DNA from: Pseudomonadota bacterium
Lineage (GTDB): Bacteria > Pseudomonadota > Alphaproteobacteria > Caulobacterales > Caulobacteraceae
Assembly: GCA_023424215.1 (NCBI GenBank)
Contig: JAFAEC010000073.1
Coordinates: 1-8,841, forward strand
Length of the DNA stretch: 8,841 nt
Reading direction: 5' to 3'
Part shown: one piece after another, positions 1 to 8,166 of the stretch
How the letters are laid out: the number at the start of each line of letters is the position of its first letter
Numbering within the stretch: the first letter of the stretch is position 1
Made by a program: the position numbers and the translations under genes
The notes under the pieces: generated by a model
Databases searched by the model: none
Told to the model about the DNA's origin: nothing
The model's input: only the letters and a program-made list of their open reading frames with translations

Positions 1-1896
<1,896 letters not shown>

Positions 1897-1897
<1 letters not shown>

Positions 1898-2253
1898 TGA
1901 CCGAGGTTCAAACCCACACCGGCTCCTGCCACTGCGGCGCCGTCGCCTTCGAGGTCGACATGAGCCTCGACGGCCTGATCGAGTGCAACTGCTCGCACTG
2001 CTACCGCAAGGGCTTCGTGCTCGGCTTCGTCAGTCCCGACGCCTTCCGCCTCACCGCCGATGGCCCGCAGACGGAATACCGCTTCGGCAGCCACAAGATC
2101 GGCCACCGCTCCTGCCAGACCTGCGGCGTGCAGAGCTTCGCCCAGGGGGAGGCCCCTGACGGCCGACCCATGGTCGCGGTCAACGTCCGCACCCTGACCG
2201 ACGTCGAGCCGTTCAGCTGGACCGCTAAGCGGGTCGACGGGCGCAGCTTCTGA
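1897..2253 (+). CDS. GFA/CENP-V-family zinc-binding protein
   Basis: A 118-residue protein of the glutathione-dependent formaldehyde-activating enzyme (GFA) fold. The seven cysteines of the family are all present: C11 and C13 (CHCG), C30, C32 and C35 (CNCSHC), and C73 and C76 (CQTCG). In Gfa of Paracoccus these hold a structural and a catalytic zinc and help form S-hydroxymethylglutathione. Most GFA-family proteins have no proven substrate, so formaldehyde or glutathione chemistry is not claimed here. There is no signal peptide, so it is probably cytoplasmic. The ATG at 1897 is preferred over GTG 1894 because of the GGAGGA 6 nt upstream. It shares base 1897 with the dnaE stop, so translation is probably coupled to dnaE. 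Its stop codon directly abuts the stop of the opposing gene. Confidence 0.9.
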
Positions 2254-3414
2254 TCAGGCCCCGGGCCGGAAGGCTTCCCTCGGCGTCCCGTCCACGGCGT
2301 AGAGCCGCTCGGTCGGCAGCTTGATCACGAGGCCCGAGTTGGGAAGCCTGTGGTCGTAGACCGCGCCCAGCAGGCCGGCCATCGGCCCGCCCTCGACCCG
2401 GGCCCCCAGGGCGTCCAGCCCGACCGCCAGACCCTCGCCCATGCTGCCGGTCCAGCGCCCGACCCGCACGACGACGGGCCCGCTGTGCCGCATGCCGGCG
2501 CGGGGCAGCACCTGCTCCACCCACTGACGGGGAACGCCCATCTCTCGTTCCTCGGCCGGCAGTCGATGGATCTGGTATGGCCTCGGCCCGTGCACGAACC
2601 AGCCCATCACCGCCCGCGCCACCACGGTGTTGCCGCCCGACGGCGTGTCCGTGAGGTCCAGCACCACGGCCTGCCCCGGTCGGGCCGCCGCCATCGCCGC
2701 ATCGAAGGCCGCGATCGTCGCCATATCGCCGAGGGAGTCGTTGAACCGCAGCACCAGCGCCCCGTCCGCCTCCGCCGCCTTCACCGGCGGCCGCTCGGGG
2801 CGGGGCAGGGCGTAGAGGCTGGGCAGCGCCAGCCGCCGCTCCACCCCGTCGGCATCGCGCACCATCAGGTCGCGGGCCCGGTCCCGCCGCCCCGCCGCCA
2901 GCACCCGGGCGGCATAGCCGGCCCGCTCCGGCGTGACCTCGAGCCCCAGGTCGGCCCAGAAGCCAGCCACCGCCTCGGCCGTGGCCACGCCGTCGACCGC
3001 GACCAGCGCGTCCCCCACCTTCACCCCGGCGGCCTGCGCCGGCGAATCCTCGCGCACCGCGGTGATCCGCCAGCCGCCGCCCTCCGGCTCGACCCACAGG
3101 TCGGCGTAGCTCGGAACCAGCGCCCAACTGTCGGCGAAGGAGCTGCCGGTGATGGCGTGGTGATCGGCGAGCGCCATAACCGCCCGCTCGGCGTAGGCCA
3201 GCAGCGTCCGCCGGTCGCCCACCGCCTCCGCCTCGGCCCGCAGCGGGGCGCTCCGCGGGAACCGCGACTCCGACAGCCGGTCGAGGTAGGCGTACTGGGC
3301 CTCGACCAGCCCCTCGACGGCGAGGGCGTCGGCGCGGAAGTCGGCCGCCTCCTGCGCCGCGACCGGGGCGGCGAGCAGGGTGAAGGCGGCGAGGCCGGGC
3401 AGGAGAGGGCGCAT
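2254..3414 (-). CDS. secreted S41-family peptidase (tricorn/IRBP-like subgroup)
   Basis: A 386-residue protein beginning with a signal peptide (about 1-20, cleavage likely after APVAA, before QEAAD), so it should act in the periplasm or at the cell surface. A helical N-terminal region contains D84-H85-H86. A PDZ-like segment at about 115-145 has EDSPAQAAGVKVGD and LVAVDG. The S41 core includes the strand LDLTDTPSGGNT (252-263) and the serine region GRWTGSMGEG, with S324 as probable nucleophile and E327 in the SxxE position. No lysine follows at the spacing used by CtpA-type Ser/Lys proteases, which suggests a Ser/His-type arrangement as in tricorn-like members. The substrate is unknown. It is the last gene of a minus-strand block, 60 bp downstream of the SpoU methyltransferase. 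No strong Shine-Dalgarno is visible. The family call is good; whether it is catalytically active is inference. Confidence 0.85.
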   Translation of the reverse strand: MRPLLPGLAAFTLLAAPVAAQEAADFRADALAVEGLVEAQYAYLDRLSESRFPRSAPLRAEAEAVGDRRTLLAYAERAVMALADHHAITGSSFADSWALVPSYADLWVEPEGGGWRITAVREDSPAQAAGVKVGDALVAVDGVATAEAVAGFWADLGLEVTPERAGYAARVLAAGRRDRARDLMVRDADGVERRLALPSLYALPRPERPPVKAAEADGALVLRFNDSLGDMATIAAFDAAMAAARPGQAVVLDLTDTPSGGNTVVARAVMGWFVHGPRPYQIHRLPAEEREMGVPRQWVEQVLPRAGMRHSGPVVVRVGRWTGSMGEGLAVGLDALGARVEGGPMAGLLGAVYDHRLPNSGLVIKLPTERLYAVDGTPREAFRPGA

Positions 3415-3474
3415 CCAGCGAGGCTCGCCCCGGCCGCGCCCGGCGGCAAGCGAATCCTGCGTCGGCCTGCGCGC

Positions 3475-4284
3475 TCAGGTCCCGTCGGTCACCGCATAGA
3501 CCATGATCCCCGTGGCGATGGCGAGGTTCAGGCTGTCGGCCCTGCCGCGCATGGGGATCTTGACATTGACGTCGCAGGCCGCCGCCAGTTCGTCGGTCAG
3601 CCCGGCCTGCTCGTTGCCCATCACGATCAGGGCCGGGTGCTGGATCGCGGCCTCGCGATAGCCGTGGACGGCGTCCAGCCGGGTGCCGATCACGCTGCCC
3701 GGCCAGCCCTGCCGCCAGGCCAGGAACTCCGCCGGCGTGGCCCGCGCGATGGCCACCGCGAACACCGAGCCCATGGTCGCCCGCACCGCCTCGACCGAAT
3801 ACGGATCGACGCAGTCGCCGATCAGGATCACCCCCCCGCAGCCGGCCGCATCCGCCGTGCGGATAATGGTGCCGAGATTGCCCGGATCGCGCACCTGCTC
3901 CAGCGCCACCCAGCAGGGCGCCGAAGCCGGCTCGATGGCGGACAGGGGCGTGTAGACCTGCTCGAACACGCCCAGCACCGTCTGCGGGTTCTCGCGCCGG
4001 CTGATCTTCTCGAGGATGGCGCGGGTGACGACGACCACCTCGCCCCCGGCCGCCCGGGTCTCCGCCTTCGCCCGCTCCAGCAGCGGATGCGGCCGCGCCT
4101 CCTCGCCGACCAGCAGCAGCCTCGGCGCCCGGCCCTGGTCCAGCGCTTCGCCGATGAACTTCAGCCCCTCGGCGAGAAACCGCCCGGTCGCCTCGCGTTC
4201 CTTGCGCATGTGCAGGGCCCGCACGGCCTTGACCGTGTCGTTGGTCAGCGACGTGATCAGCCTGTCCTGTGCCGGGGCGGCCAT
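3475..4284 (-). CDS. SpoU/TrmH-family RNA 2'-O-methyltransferase
   Basis: A 269-residue cytoplasmic enzyme that should transfer a methyl group from S-adenosylmethionine to a ribose 2'-OH in rRNA or tRNA. An N-terminal substrate-binding-like domain (about 33-110) precedes the SPOUT knot domain. Motif 1 is EQVRDPGNLGTIIRT (129-143), with N136 and the catalytic-type R142. Motif 2 is VMGNEQAGLT (221-230). Motif 3 is IPMRGRADSLNLAIATG (243-259). The length and two-domain layout resemble RlmB/TsnR-type rRNA methyltransferases, but the target nucleotide cannot be assigned. The reading frame is open much further upstream; the ATG at 4284 is chosen because the protein-like sequence starts there, it lies 2 bp after the upstream methyltransferase stop, and GGTGGAG sits 9 nt before it. 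It is translationally coupled to that gene. Confidence 0.93.
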   Translation of the reverse strand: MAAPAQDRLITSLTNDTVKAVRALHMRKEREATGRFLAEGLKFIGEALDQGRAPRLLLVGEEARPHPLLERAKAETRAAGGEVVVVTRAILEKISRRENPQTVLGVFEQVYTPLSAIEPASAPCWVALEQVRDPGNLGTIIRTADAAGCGGVILIGDCVDPYSVEAVRATMGSVFAVAIARATPAEFLAWRQGWPGSVIGTRLDAVHGYREAAIQHPALIVMGNEQAGLTDELAAACDVNVKIPMRGRADSLNLAIATGIMVYAVTDGT

Positions 4285-4286
4285 GC

Positions 4287-5177
4287 TCAGGCGCTCCACC
4301 GGGCGAAGAAGCTCAGCCCGATGGCCCGCCCGTCGGCGCCGTCCTCGGCCAGCGCCAGCTCGCCCCAGTCGATGGTCCCGCCCCGGTCCGCCGTGGCCTC
4401 GGCCATCAGGTGGGCCAGCGACAGGCCGGAGATGCGCGCCGCATAGGCGTTCAGCAGCAGGAAGGAGGCGTCGTCCGCCAGCAGGGCGGCGCAGTCCTTC
4501 AGCAGGCCCGGCAGGTCCTCGAACAGCCGCCACACCTCGCCGGTCGGCCCGCGCCCGTACTTGGGCGGGTCGAGGATGATGCCGTGATATTTCGACCCGC
4601 GCCGCACCTCACGGGCCACGTACTTGCGGGCGTCCTCGACGATCCAGCGGATCGGCCGGTCGGCCAGCCCCGACTGCTCCGCGTTCTCCCGCGCATAGCC
4701 GACCGACTTCTTGGAGGCGTCGACGTGGGTCACCTCGGCCCCCGCCGCGGCGCAGGCCAGGCTGGCCACCCCCGTGTAGCCGAACAGGTTGAGGATGCGC
4801 GGCCGCTGCAGGGTCTTGACCCGCGTGTCCAGCCACTCCCAGTTCGCCGCCTGCTCCGGAAAGAAGGCCAGGTGCCGGAACGGGGTGAACCGGCCAGTGA
4901 AGCGGACGTCGCGCCACGCCAGCGGAAAGGTGTCGATCGGCTTGCCGGCGAAGCGCCAGCGTCCTGCCTCGTCCTCGTCGGTCGGGTCGAACACGGCGTC
5001 GGCCCGGTCGAAGGCGGCGGCGTCGCGCGGGCTCCAGAAGCACTGTGGTTCAGGCCGCACCACGGTGAACCGGCCGTACCGCTCCAGCTTGCGGCCATGG
5101 CCGGAGTCCAGCAGGGCGTAGTCGGCCCAGCCGCGGGTGACGAGGGTCTCAGGCGACGGGTTCAGGCGCGGCGACAT
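4287..5177 (-). CDS. class I SAM-dependent methyltransferase (RlmI/RlmK-like)
   Basis: A 296-residue Rossmann-fold methyltransferase, probably acting on rRNA. An N-terminal region (1-120) with LLDSGHGRKLERYG and FRHLAFFPEQ is followed by the SAM-binding fold. Motif I is LNLFGYTGVASLACAAAGAEV (129-149), and D153 ends strand 2 (THVDAS). EDARKY is at 181-186, and motif IV is DPPKYGRG at 203-210, the form typical of the COG1092 RlmI/RlmK group. The PUA domain of RlmI is not visible. The exact substrate is unknown. The ATG at 5177 is preferred over an upstream TTG at 5225: it shortens the overlap with the glycosyltransferase gene from 77 to 29 bp. No Shine-Dalgarno is visible, so coupling to the overlapping upstream gene is likely. 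It ends 2 bp before the SpoU methyltransferase start. Confidence 0.9.
   Translation of the reverse strand: MSPRLNPSPETLVTRGWADYALLDSGHGRKLERYGRFTVVRPEPQCFWSPRDAAAFDRADAVFDPTDEDEAGRWRFAGKPIDTFPLAWRDVRFTGRFTPFRHLAFFPEQAANWEWLDTRVKTLQRPRILNLFGYTGVASLACAAAGAEVTHVDASKKSVGYARENAEQSGLADRPIRWIVEDARKYVAREVRRGSKYHGIILDPPKYGRGPTGEVWRLFEDLPGLLKDCAALLADDASFLLLNAYAARISGLSLAHLMAEATADRGGTIDWGELALAEDGADGRAIGLSFFARWSA
4294..4300 (-). promoter_or_regulatory. Shine-Dalgarno GGTGGAG for the SpoU methyltransferase
   Basis: On the minus strand GGTGGAG lies within the last codons of the upstream methyltransferase, 9 nt before the ATG at 4284. It decides the start in a frame that otherwise stays open for a further 83 codons. 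Confidence 0.6.
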
Positions 5178-6633
5178 GGGCCGCTGATAGGCGCTGCGGG
5201 GCCGCTTCGTCCAGCGCGCCTTCAAGCTTCGCCGCCGGCGCGGGCGCGTCGGCCCGGTGCCGCGTCTTGTCCCAGGCGAAGGGCTCGCGCACCAGCCGCC
5301 AGGCAGCGTGGAGGAAGGCGAGGCTGAGCAGGCTCCAGTAGGCGGGCGCCGCCAGCATGTCGCGGGCGTCGTAAGGCACGCCCGCCCGGCGCGCGCCGAT
5401 GGCGCAGGCCAGCCAGGCCGCGGCCGCTCCCAGACCCAGCACGCTCAGCGACAGGAAGGGGGTGGCGGGAGACAGACCGGCCGTCGCCGCCACGAGCGCC
5501 GCTGCCGCGATCCACGCCAGCGACGGCCCGTGCAGCGCGGCCGAAGCCAGACCGGCCCCGACCGTGAGGACCAGGGCCGCCGCGCCGCGCAGGCCCAGGC
5601 GCCACGGCCGCCGCGTGTGCACGCCCCACGTCTGCATATAGCCCTTCTGCCAGCGCACCCGTTGCGGCAGCCAGTGCTCGAGGCCGCCCGGCGGGGTCTC
5701 CCATGTCGGCCGGTCGATGACGCCCAGCCGCCAGCCCCGGCTCCAGAGGCGGAAACCGAGGTCGGCGTCCTCGGTGACGTTCCAGGCGTCCCAGCCCCCG
5801 ACGGCCTTCAGGGCCTTGGTCCGGAAGTGGTTGCTGGTGCCGCCGAGCGGGAAGGGCAGGCCGAGACGGGCCAGACCGGGCAGGGCGGTCTCGAACAGGG
5901 CCGCGTACTCGGCGGCGAACTGGCGATCGAGGAAGGGATCGGCGCCGGCGGCGGCCAGCCGCCGGATCCGCAGCGGCGCCTGCAGGCAGGCGAGGCGACC
6001 GCTGTCGTCAGCGGCGAAGCGCGCGGCCGCGGCCCGCAACTGGCCCGGATGGGGCTCGTCCTCGGCGTCGTAGACGGTCAGGAGTTCGCCGGTGGCCCGC
6101 TCCAGCGCGTGGTTGAGCGCCCGGGGCTTGGTCTGGGGCGCGCCCGGCGGGATCACGAACAGCTCGAGCCACGGCGGCCGCGGGGCGGCGAGAGCCGCCC
6201 GGATGGTGTCATGGTCGTGGGCCTCGAGGACCAGCAGCCCCTGCAGCCGGTCGGCGGGATAGTCGAGGCGCGCCAGCCGGGAGATCAGCAGCGGCGCGAC
6301 CTCGGCCTCGTCGTAGAGGGCCGCCAGCACCGTATAGCGCGGCCAGACCGACGGCTCCGGCGGTGAAGCGGTCGGCGCGGCGCTGAGCATGACCAGCAGG
6401 ATCCGCCAGACCGCGACCAGCAGGAACCCGGCCCCGACCGCGACGATGATCAACGCGCCCGCCCGGTCCGGCTGCAACCAGAGGCCCGCGCCGCCACAGC
6501 CCGTCAGAATGACGAGGAGCAACCACTGGAAGGGCGCAAGTCCCCTGCGGCCGGCGCTCTCCCGAGGCCCCGGTCCGTAGCGCGCCTCGCCGCGCTGCGG
6601 TTCGCCCGCCACGCTGGTTCCAGCCCTGCCCAC
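5149..6633 (-). CDS. membrane glycosyltransferase, family 2 (BcsA/XagB-like)
   Basis: About 494 residues. This inner-membrane glycosyltransferase should use a nucleotide-sugar on the cytoplasmic face to build an envelope or extracellular polysaccharide; product and donor sugar are unknown. Two membrane segments (about 34-53 and 60-83) precede the GT-A domain. Processive family-2 motifs follow: DAED at 189-192 (DxD), TED at 287-289 (catalytic base) and QRVRW at 324-328 (QxxRW). Further hydrophobic segments lie at about 349-367, 371-388, 393-414 and 429-447, ending in a W-x-KTRH tail and a low-complexity Ala/Pro-rich C-terminus. At 137-143 it reads EAHDHDT where I would expect EADDxxT. No ATG precedes the first membrane helix; GTG 6633 is chosen, but TTG 6639 or GTG 6612 are possible. 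It is the first gene of the minus-strand block, divergent from the TetR gene, and overlaps the next gene by 29 bp. Confidence 0.88.
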   Translation of the reverse strand: MGRAGTSVAGEPQRGEARYGPGPRESAGRRGLAPFQWLLLVILTGCGGAGLWLQPDRAGALIIVAVGAGFLLVAVWRILLVMLSAAPTASPPEPSVWPRYTVLAALYDEAEVAPLLISRLARLDYPADRLQGLLVLEAHDHDTIRAALAAPRPPWLELFVIPPGAPQTKPRALNHALERATGELLTVYDAEDEPHPGQLRAAAARFAADDSGRLACLQAPLRIRRLAAAGADPFLDRQFAAEYAALFETALPGLARLGLPFPLGGTSNHFRTKALKAVGGWDAWNVTEDADLGFRLWSRGWRLGVIDRPTWETPPGGLEHWLPQRVRWQKGYMQTWGVHTRRPWRLGLRGAAALVLTVGAGLASAALHGPSLAWIAAAALVAATAGLSPATPFLSLSVLGLGAAAAWLACAIGARRAGVPYDARDMLAAPAYWSLLSLAFLHAAWRLVREPFAWDKTRHRADAPAPAAKLEGALDEAAPQRLSAAHVAAPEPVA

Positions 6634-6641
6634 ACGCAATG

Positions 6642-6668
6642 GTTAACGCTGGGCGGCGCAGACGGCAA
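6642..6668 (-). promoter_or_regulatory. possible promoter of the glycosyltransferase block
   Basis: Read on the minus strand, TTGCCG (6668-6663), a 13-nt spacer and GCGTTAAC (6649-6642) resemble the Caulobacter housekeeping promoter (TTGACGS, 10-14 nt, GCTANAWC). If it is real, transcription starts near 6636, which would rule out the TTG start at 6639 and leave GTG 6633 (nearly leaderless) or GTG 6612. This is a by-eye match with mismatches in both boxes. Confidence 0.3.
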
Positions 6669-6678
6669 CCGGTTGGCG
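6663..6678. promoter_or_regulatory. palindrome, candidate TetR operator
   Basis: CGGCAACCGGTTGGCG is a 16-bp inverted repeat with one mismatched pair and a perfect 10-bp core, CAACCGGTTG (6666-6675). It lies in the intergenic region between the divergent glycosyltransferase and TetR genes, where TetR-family autoregulatory operators usually sit. It overlaps the putative -35 boxes of both directions. Binding is inferred from position and symmetry only. Confidence 0.45.
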
Positions 6679-6702
6679 AGGGCGAGTGAATGCCGCTATT
6701 CA
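6673..6702 (+). promoter_or_regulatory. possible promoter of the TetR-importer operon
   Basis: TTGGCG (6673-6678) matches the Caulobacter -35 TTGACG at five of six bases. GCTA (6695-6698) and TATTCA (6697-6702) are weak -10 candidates 15-18 nt further on. A start of transcription near 6709 would place the Shine-Dalgarno at 6717 and the GTG at 6728 correctly and exclude the upstream GTG at 6686. The -10 match is poor. Confidence 0.3.
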
Positions 6703-6716
6703 GGAGCGACGCCGCC

Positions 6717-6721
6717 GGGAG
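6717..6721 (+). promoter_or_regulatory. Shine-Dalgarno GGGAG deciding the TetR start
   Basis: GGGAG ends 6 nt before the GTG at 6728. An in-frame GTG at 6686 has only a weaker GAGG close by, and the 14 residues it would add are arginine-rich and unlike a TetR arm. The downstream GTG is therefore preferred. Confidence 0.6.
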
Positions 6722-6727
6722 TTCACC

Positions 6728-7360
6728 GTGTCCACCGAAGCCCCTGCCAGCGCACGCTCGCAGCGCAAGCCGAAGGGCGAAGGCCATGAGCGCCGCGCGG
6801 AGATTCTCGCCGCGGCCGAGCGGGTCTTCGTGGAACACGGCTATGAGGGGGCCACGATCCGCAAGATCGCCGACGAGGTGGGGCTGTCGTCGACCGCCCT
6901 TTACATGCACTTTCCGGACAAGGGCGCGATCCTGCAGGAGATCTCCCGGGAGGCCTTCGAGACGCTGCGGGCAGCCAATGAGCGGGCCATGGGTCAGGAG
7001 GGGCCGGCCGAGGACCGCCTGCGCAGGATGATGCGCGCCTATGTCGAGTTCGGCTTCGGCAATCCCAACGCCTACCGTCTGGTCTACATGACGCGCCCCG
7101 CGGAGTTGCGCGAGGGGCCGCAATCCTCGGCGCGCGAGCTGGGCACGGAGCTGTTCCGTTCGTTCGAGCGGGTGGTCGAGGAGCTCGAGGCGGCAGGCCG
7201 CCTCCGCCTCGACGCCCGCACCGCCGCCCAGGCTCTGTGGGCGGGGGGACATGGCGTGGTATCGCTCATGATCAGCAAGCCGTACTTCGACTGGGTCGAC
7301 CGCGAGGCGCTGACCACGGCGATGATGGAGGGGCTGCTCGCGGGCTTCCTGCGGCCTTGA
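6728..7360 (+). CDS. TetR/AcrR-family transcriptional regulator with WHG-type C-terminal domain
   Basis: A 210-residue cytoplasmic DNA-binding protein. After a disordered basic arm (1-20), the TetR_N domain runs from about 22 to 70: helix 1 is RRAEILAAAERVFVEHGYEG, followed by the helix-turn-helix ATIRKIADEVGLSSTALYMHF (42-62) and the usual DKGAILQEI. The C-terminal ligand-binding and dimerisation domain contains ALWAGGHGVVSL (169-180), which resembles the WHG motif of TetR_C_33. The ligand cannot be predicted. The GTG start at 6728 follows GGGAG; GTG 6686 would add 14 residues. Its stop overlaps the TTG start of the substrate-binding protein gene, so it heads an operon with the importer. The divergent palindrome upstream is its likely operator. 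The family is certain; the targets are inferred. Confidence 0.95.
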   Translation: MSTEAPASARSQRKPKGEGHERRAEILAAAERVFVEHGYEGATIRKIADEVGLSSTALYMHFPDKGAILQEISREAFETLRAANERAMGQEGPAEDRLRRMMRAYVEFGFGNPNAYRLVYMTRPAELREGPQSSARELGTELFRSFERVVEELEAAGRLRLDARTAAQALWAGGHGVVSLMISKPYFDWVDREALTTAMMEGLLAGFLRP

Positions 7361-8166
7361 GGCGCGCGGCGGCCCTGCTGGGGTGCCTGTTCGTCCTGCT
7401 TCCGGCCACCGGGGCGGCTGCGCGGCCGCTCCGGGCCATGGGGCTGGACCAGTGCGCCGATCAGTATCTCCTCGCGCTTCGCCCCGACGCCGACCTGGCC
7501 CTGTCGCCGCGCGCCGACGATCCGGACGCCTGGCTCCGCACGGTCGCGGAGGGGCGACGCCGCGTCCGACCCACGCTCGAGGCCGCCGTGGCCTTCGATC
7601 CCGACGTGGTGGTCCGCTACTGGGGCGGAGAGCCTCGACTGTTGCGTCGCCTCTCGGAGACGGGCGTCCGGGTCGCGGCGATCGAGGACGCCAGCGACTT
7701 CAACGGCGTGCGCCGGAATATTCGGACGGTGGCGCAGGCGCTCGATGCGCCGGCCCGGGGCGAGGCGCTGATCGCCCGCATGGACGCCCGCCTCGCCGCG
7801 GCCGCGCCTCCGCCCTCGTCCGGGGGGCCGCGCGCCGGCGCCCTCTACCTGACTGCCGGCGGCTTCACCGCAGGATCCGGCACCCTCGTCGACGCGATCC
7901 TCGCCGCGGCGGGTTTCGCCAACCTCGCGCCGGCGCCGTTCTTCGGCCCGGTCAGCGTCGAGCGCATCGCCCTGGCTCCGCCGGCCCGCTTCGTGCTCGG
8001 CTTCTTCGACCAGGCCCGGGGCGACTGGCGCGGTCCGGGACGCCATCCCGTGGTCCGCCGGGCCGCCCGTGAGCGGGTGGCGGCCAGTCTGCCGGCGGCC
8101 ACTCTGACCTGCCCGGCCTGGTTCGCCGCCGACGCCGCCGCGCTGCTGGCGGAGCGTCGTCCGTGA
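7357..8166 (+). CDS. periplasmic substrate-binding protein of a cobalamin/siderophore-type ABC importer
   Basis: A 269-residue cluster A-III binding protein (Peripla_BP_2, BtuF/FhuD/FecB fold). The TTG start gives a classic signal peptide (RR at 2-3, hydrophobic 4-17, cleavage likely after A22 of TGAAA). The mature protein starts with RPLRAMGLDQCADQYLLAL, the family's first strand and helix. AVAFDPDVVVRYWG (77-90) and LLRRLSETGVRVAAIE (95-110) follow, then a long backbone helix (about 116-150), and FGPVSVERIALAPPARFVL (196-214) in the C-terminal lobe. The conserved core fits metal-chelate binding proteins, but cobalamin, haem and ferric siderophores cannot be told apart. No other ATG or GTG start keeps the signal peptide without overlapping the TetR gene by more than 100 bp. 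The start TTG overlaps the TetR stop (TTGA), and its stop overlaps the permease start (GTGA), so the genes are translationally coupled. Confidence 0.88.
   Translation: MRRAAALLGCLFVLLPATGAAARPLRAMGLDQCADQYLLALRPDADLALSPRADDPDAWLRTVAEGRRRVRPTLEAAVAFDPDVVVRYWGGEPRLLRRLSETGVRVAAIEDASDFNGVRRNIRTVAQALDAPARGEALIARMDARLAAAAPPPSSGGPRAGALYLTAGGFTAGSGTLVDAILAAAGFANLAPAPFFGPVSVERIALAPPARFVLGFFDQARGDWRGPGRHPVVRRAARERVAASLPAATLTCPAWFAADAAALLAERRP

Noticed and set aside
3433..3447. Hairpin GCCGC-loop-GCGGC in the 60-bp gap between the SpoU and S41 genes
   Set aside because: Only a 5-bp stem, with no T-run on either strand, and in sequence so GC-rich that such hairpins are common. Not supported as a terminator.
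2350..4446. A 698-codon open frame on the plus strand, antisense to the S41 peptidase and the SpoU methyltransferase
   Set aside because: Its translation is rich in Pro, Arg, Gly and His with no recognisable domain, and it spans two genes whose families are clear on the other strand. Long antisense frames are expected at this GC content.
4269..5327. Long plus-strand open frame antisense to the class I methyltransferase
   Set aside because: Low-complexity composition typical of a GC-rich shadow frame; the minus strand encodes intact methyltransferase motifs.
5257..6366. Long plus-strand open frame antisense to the glycosyltransferase
   Set aside because: No domain or sensible composition; the opposite strand carries the complete family-2 motif set.
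6640..6727. Cobalamin riboswitch or Fur box upstream of the importer operon
   Set aside because: The region is under 100 nt, far too short for a cobalamin riboswitch; I saw no B12-box-like element and no AT-rich Fur-like inverted repeat.
6209..7252. Minus-strand open frame antisense to the TetR gene and crossing the divergent region
   Set aside because: It covers the TetR helix-turn-helix gene in antisense and part of the glycosyltransferase in another frame, and has no coherent protein features.
7237..7356. Upstream ATG at 7237 as start of the substrate-binding protein
   Set aside because: It would overlap the TetR gene by 124 bp and put 40 non-secretory residues before a clear signal peptide; the TTG at 7357 fits better.
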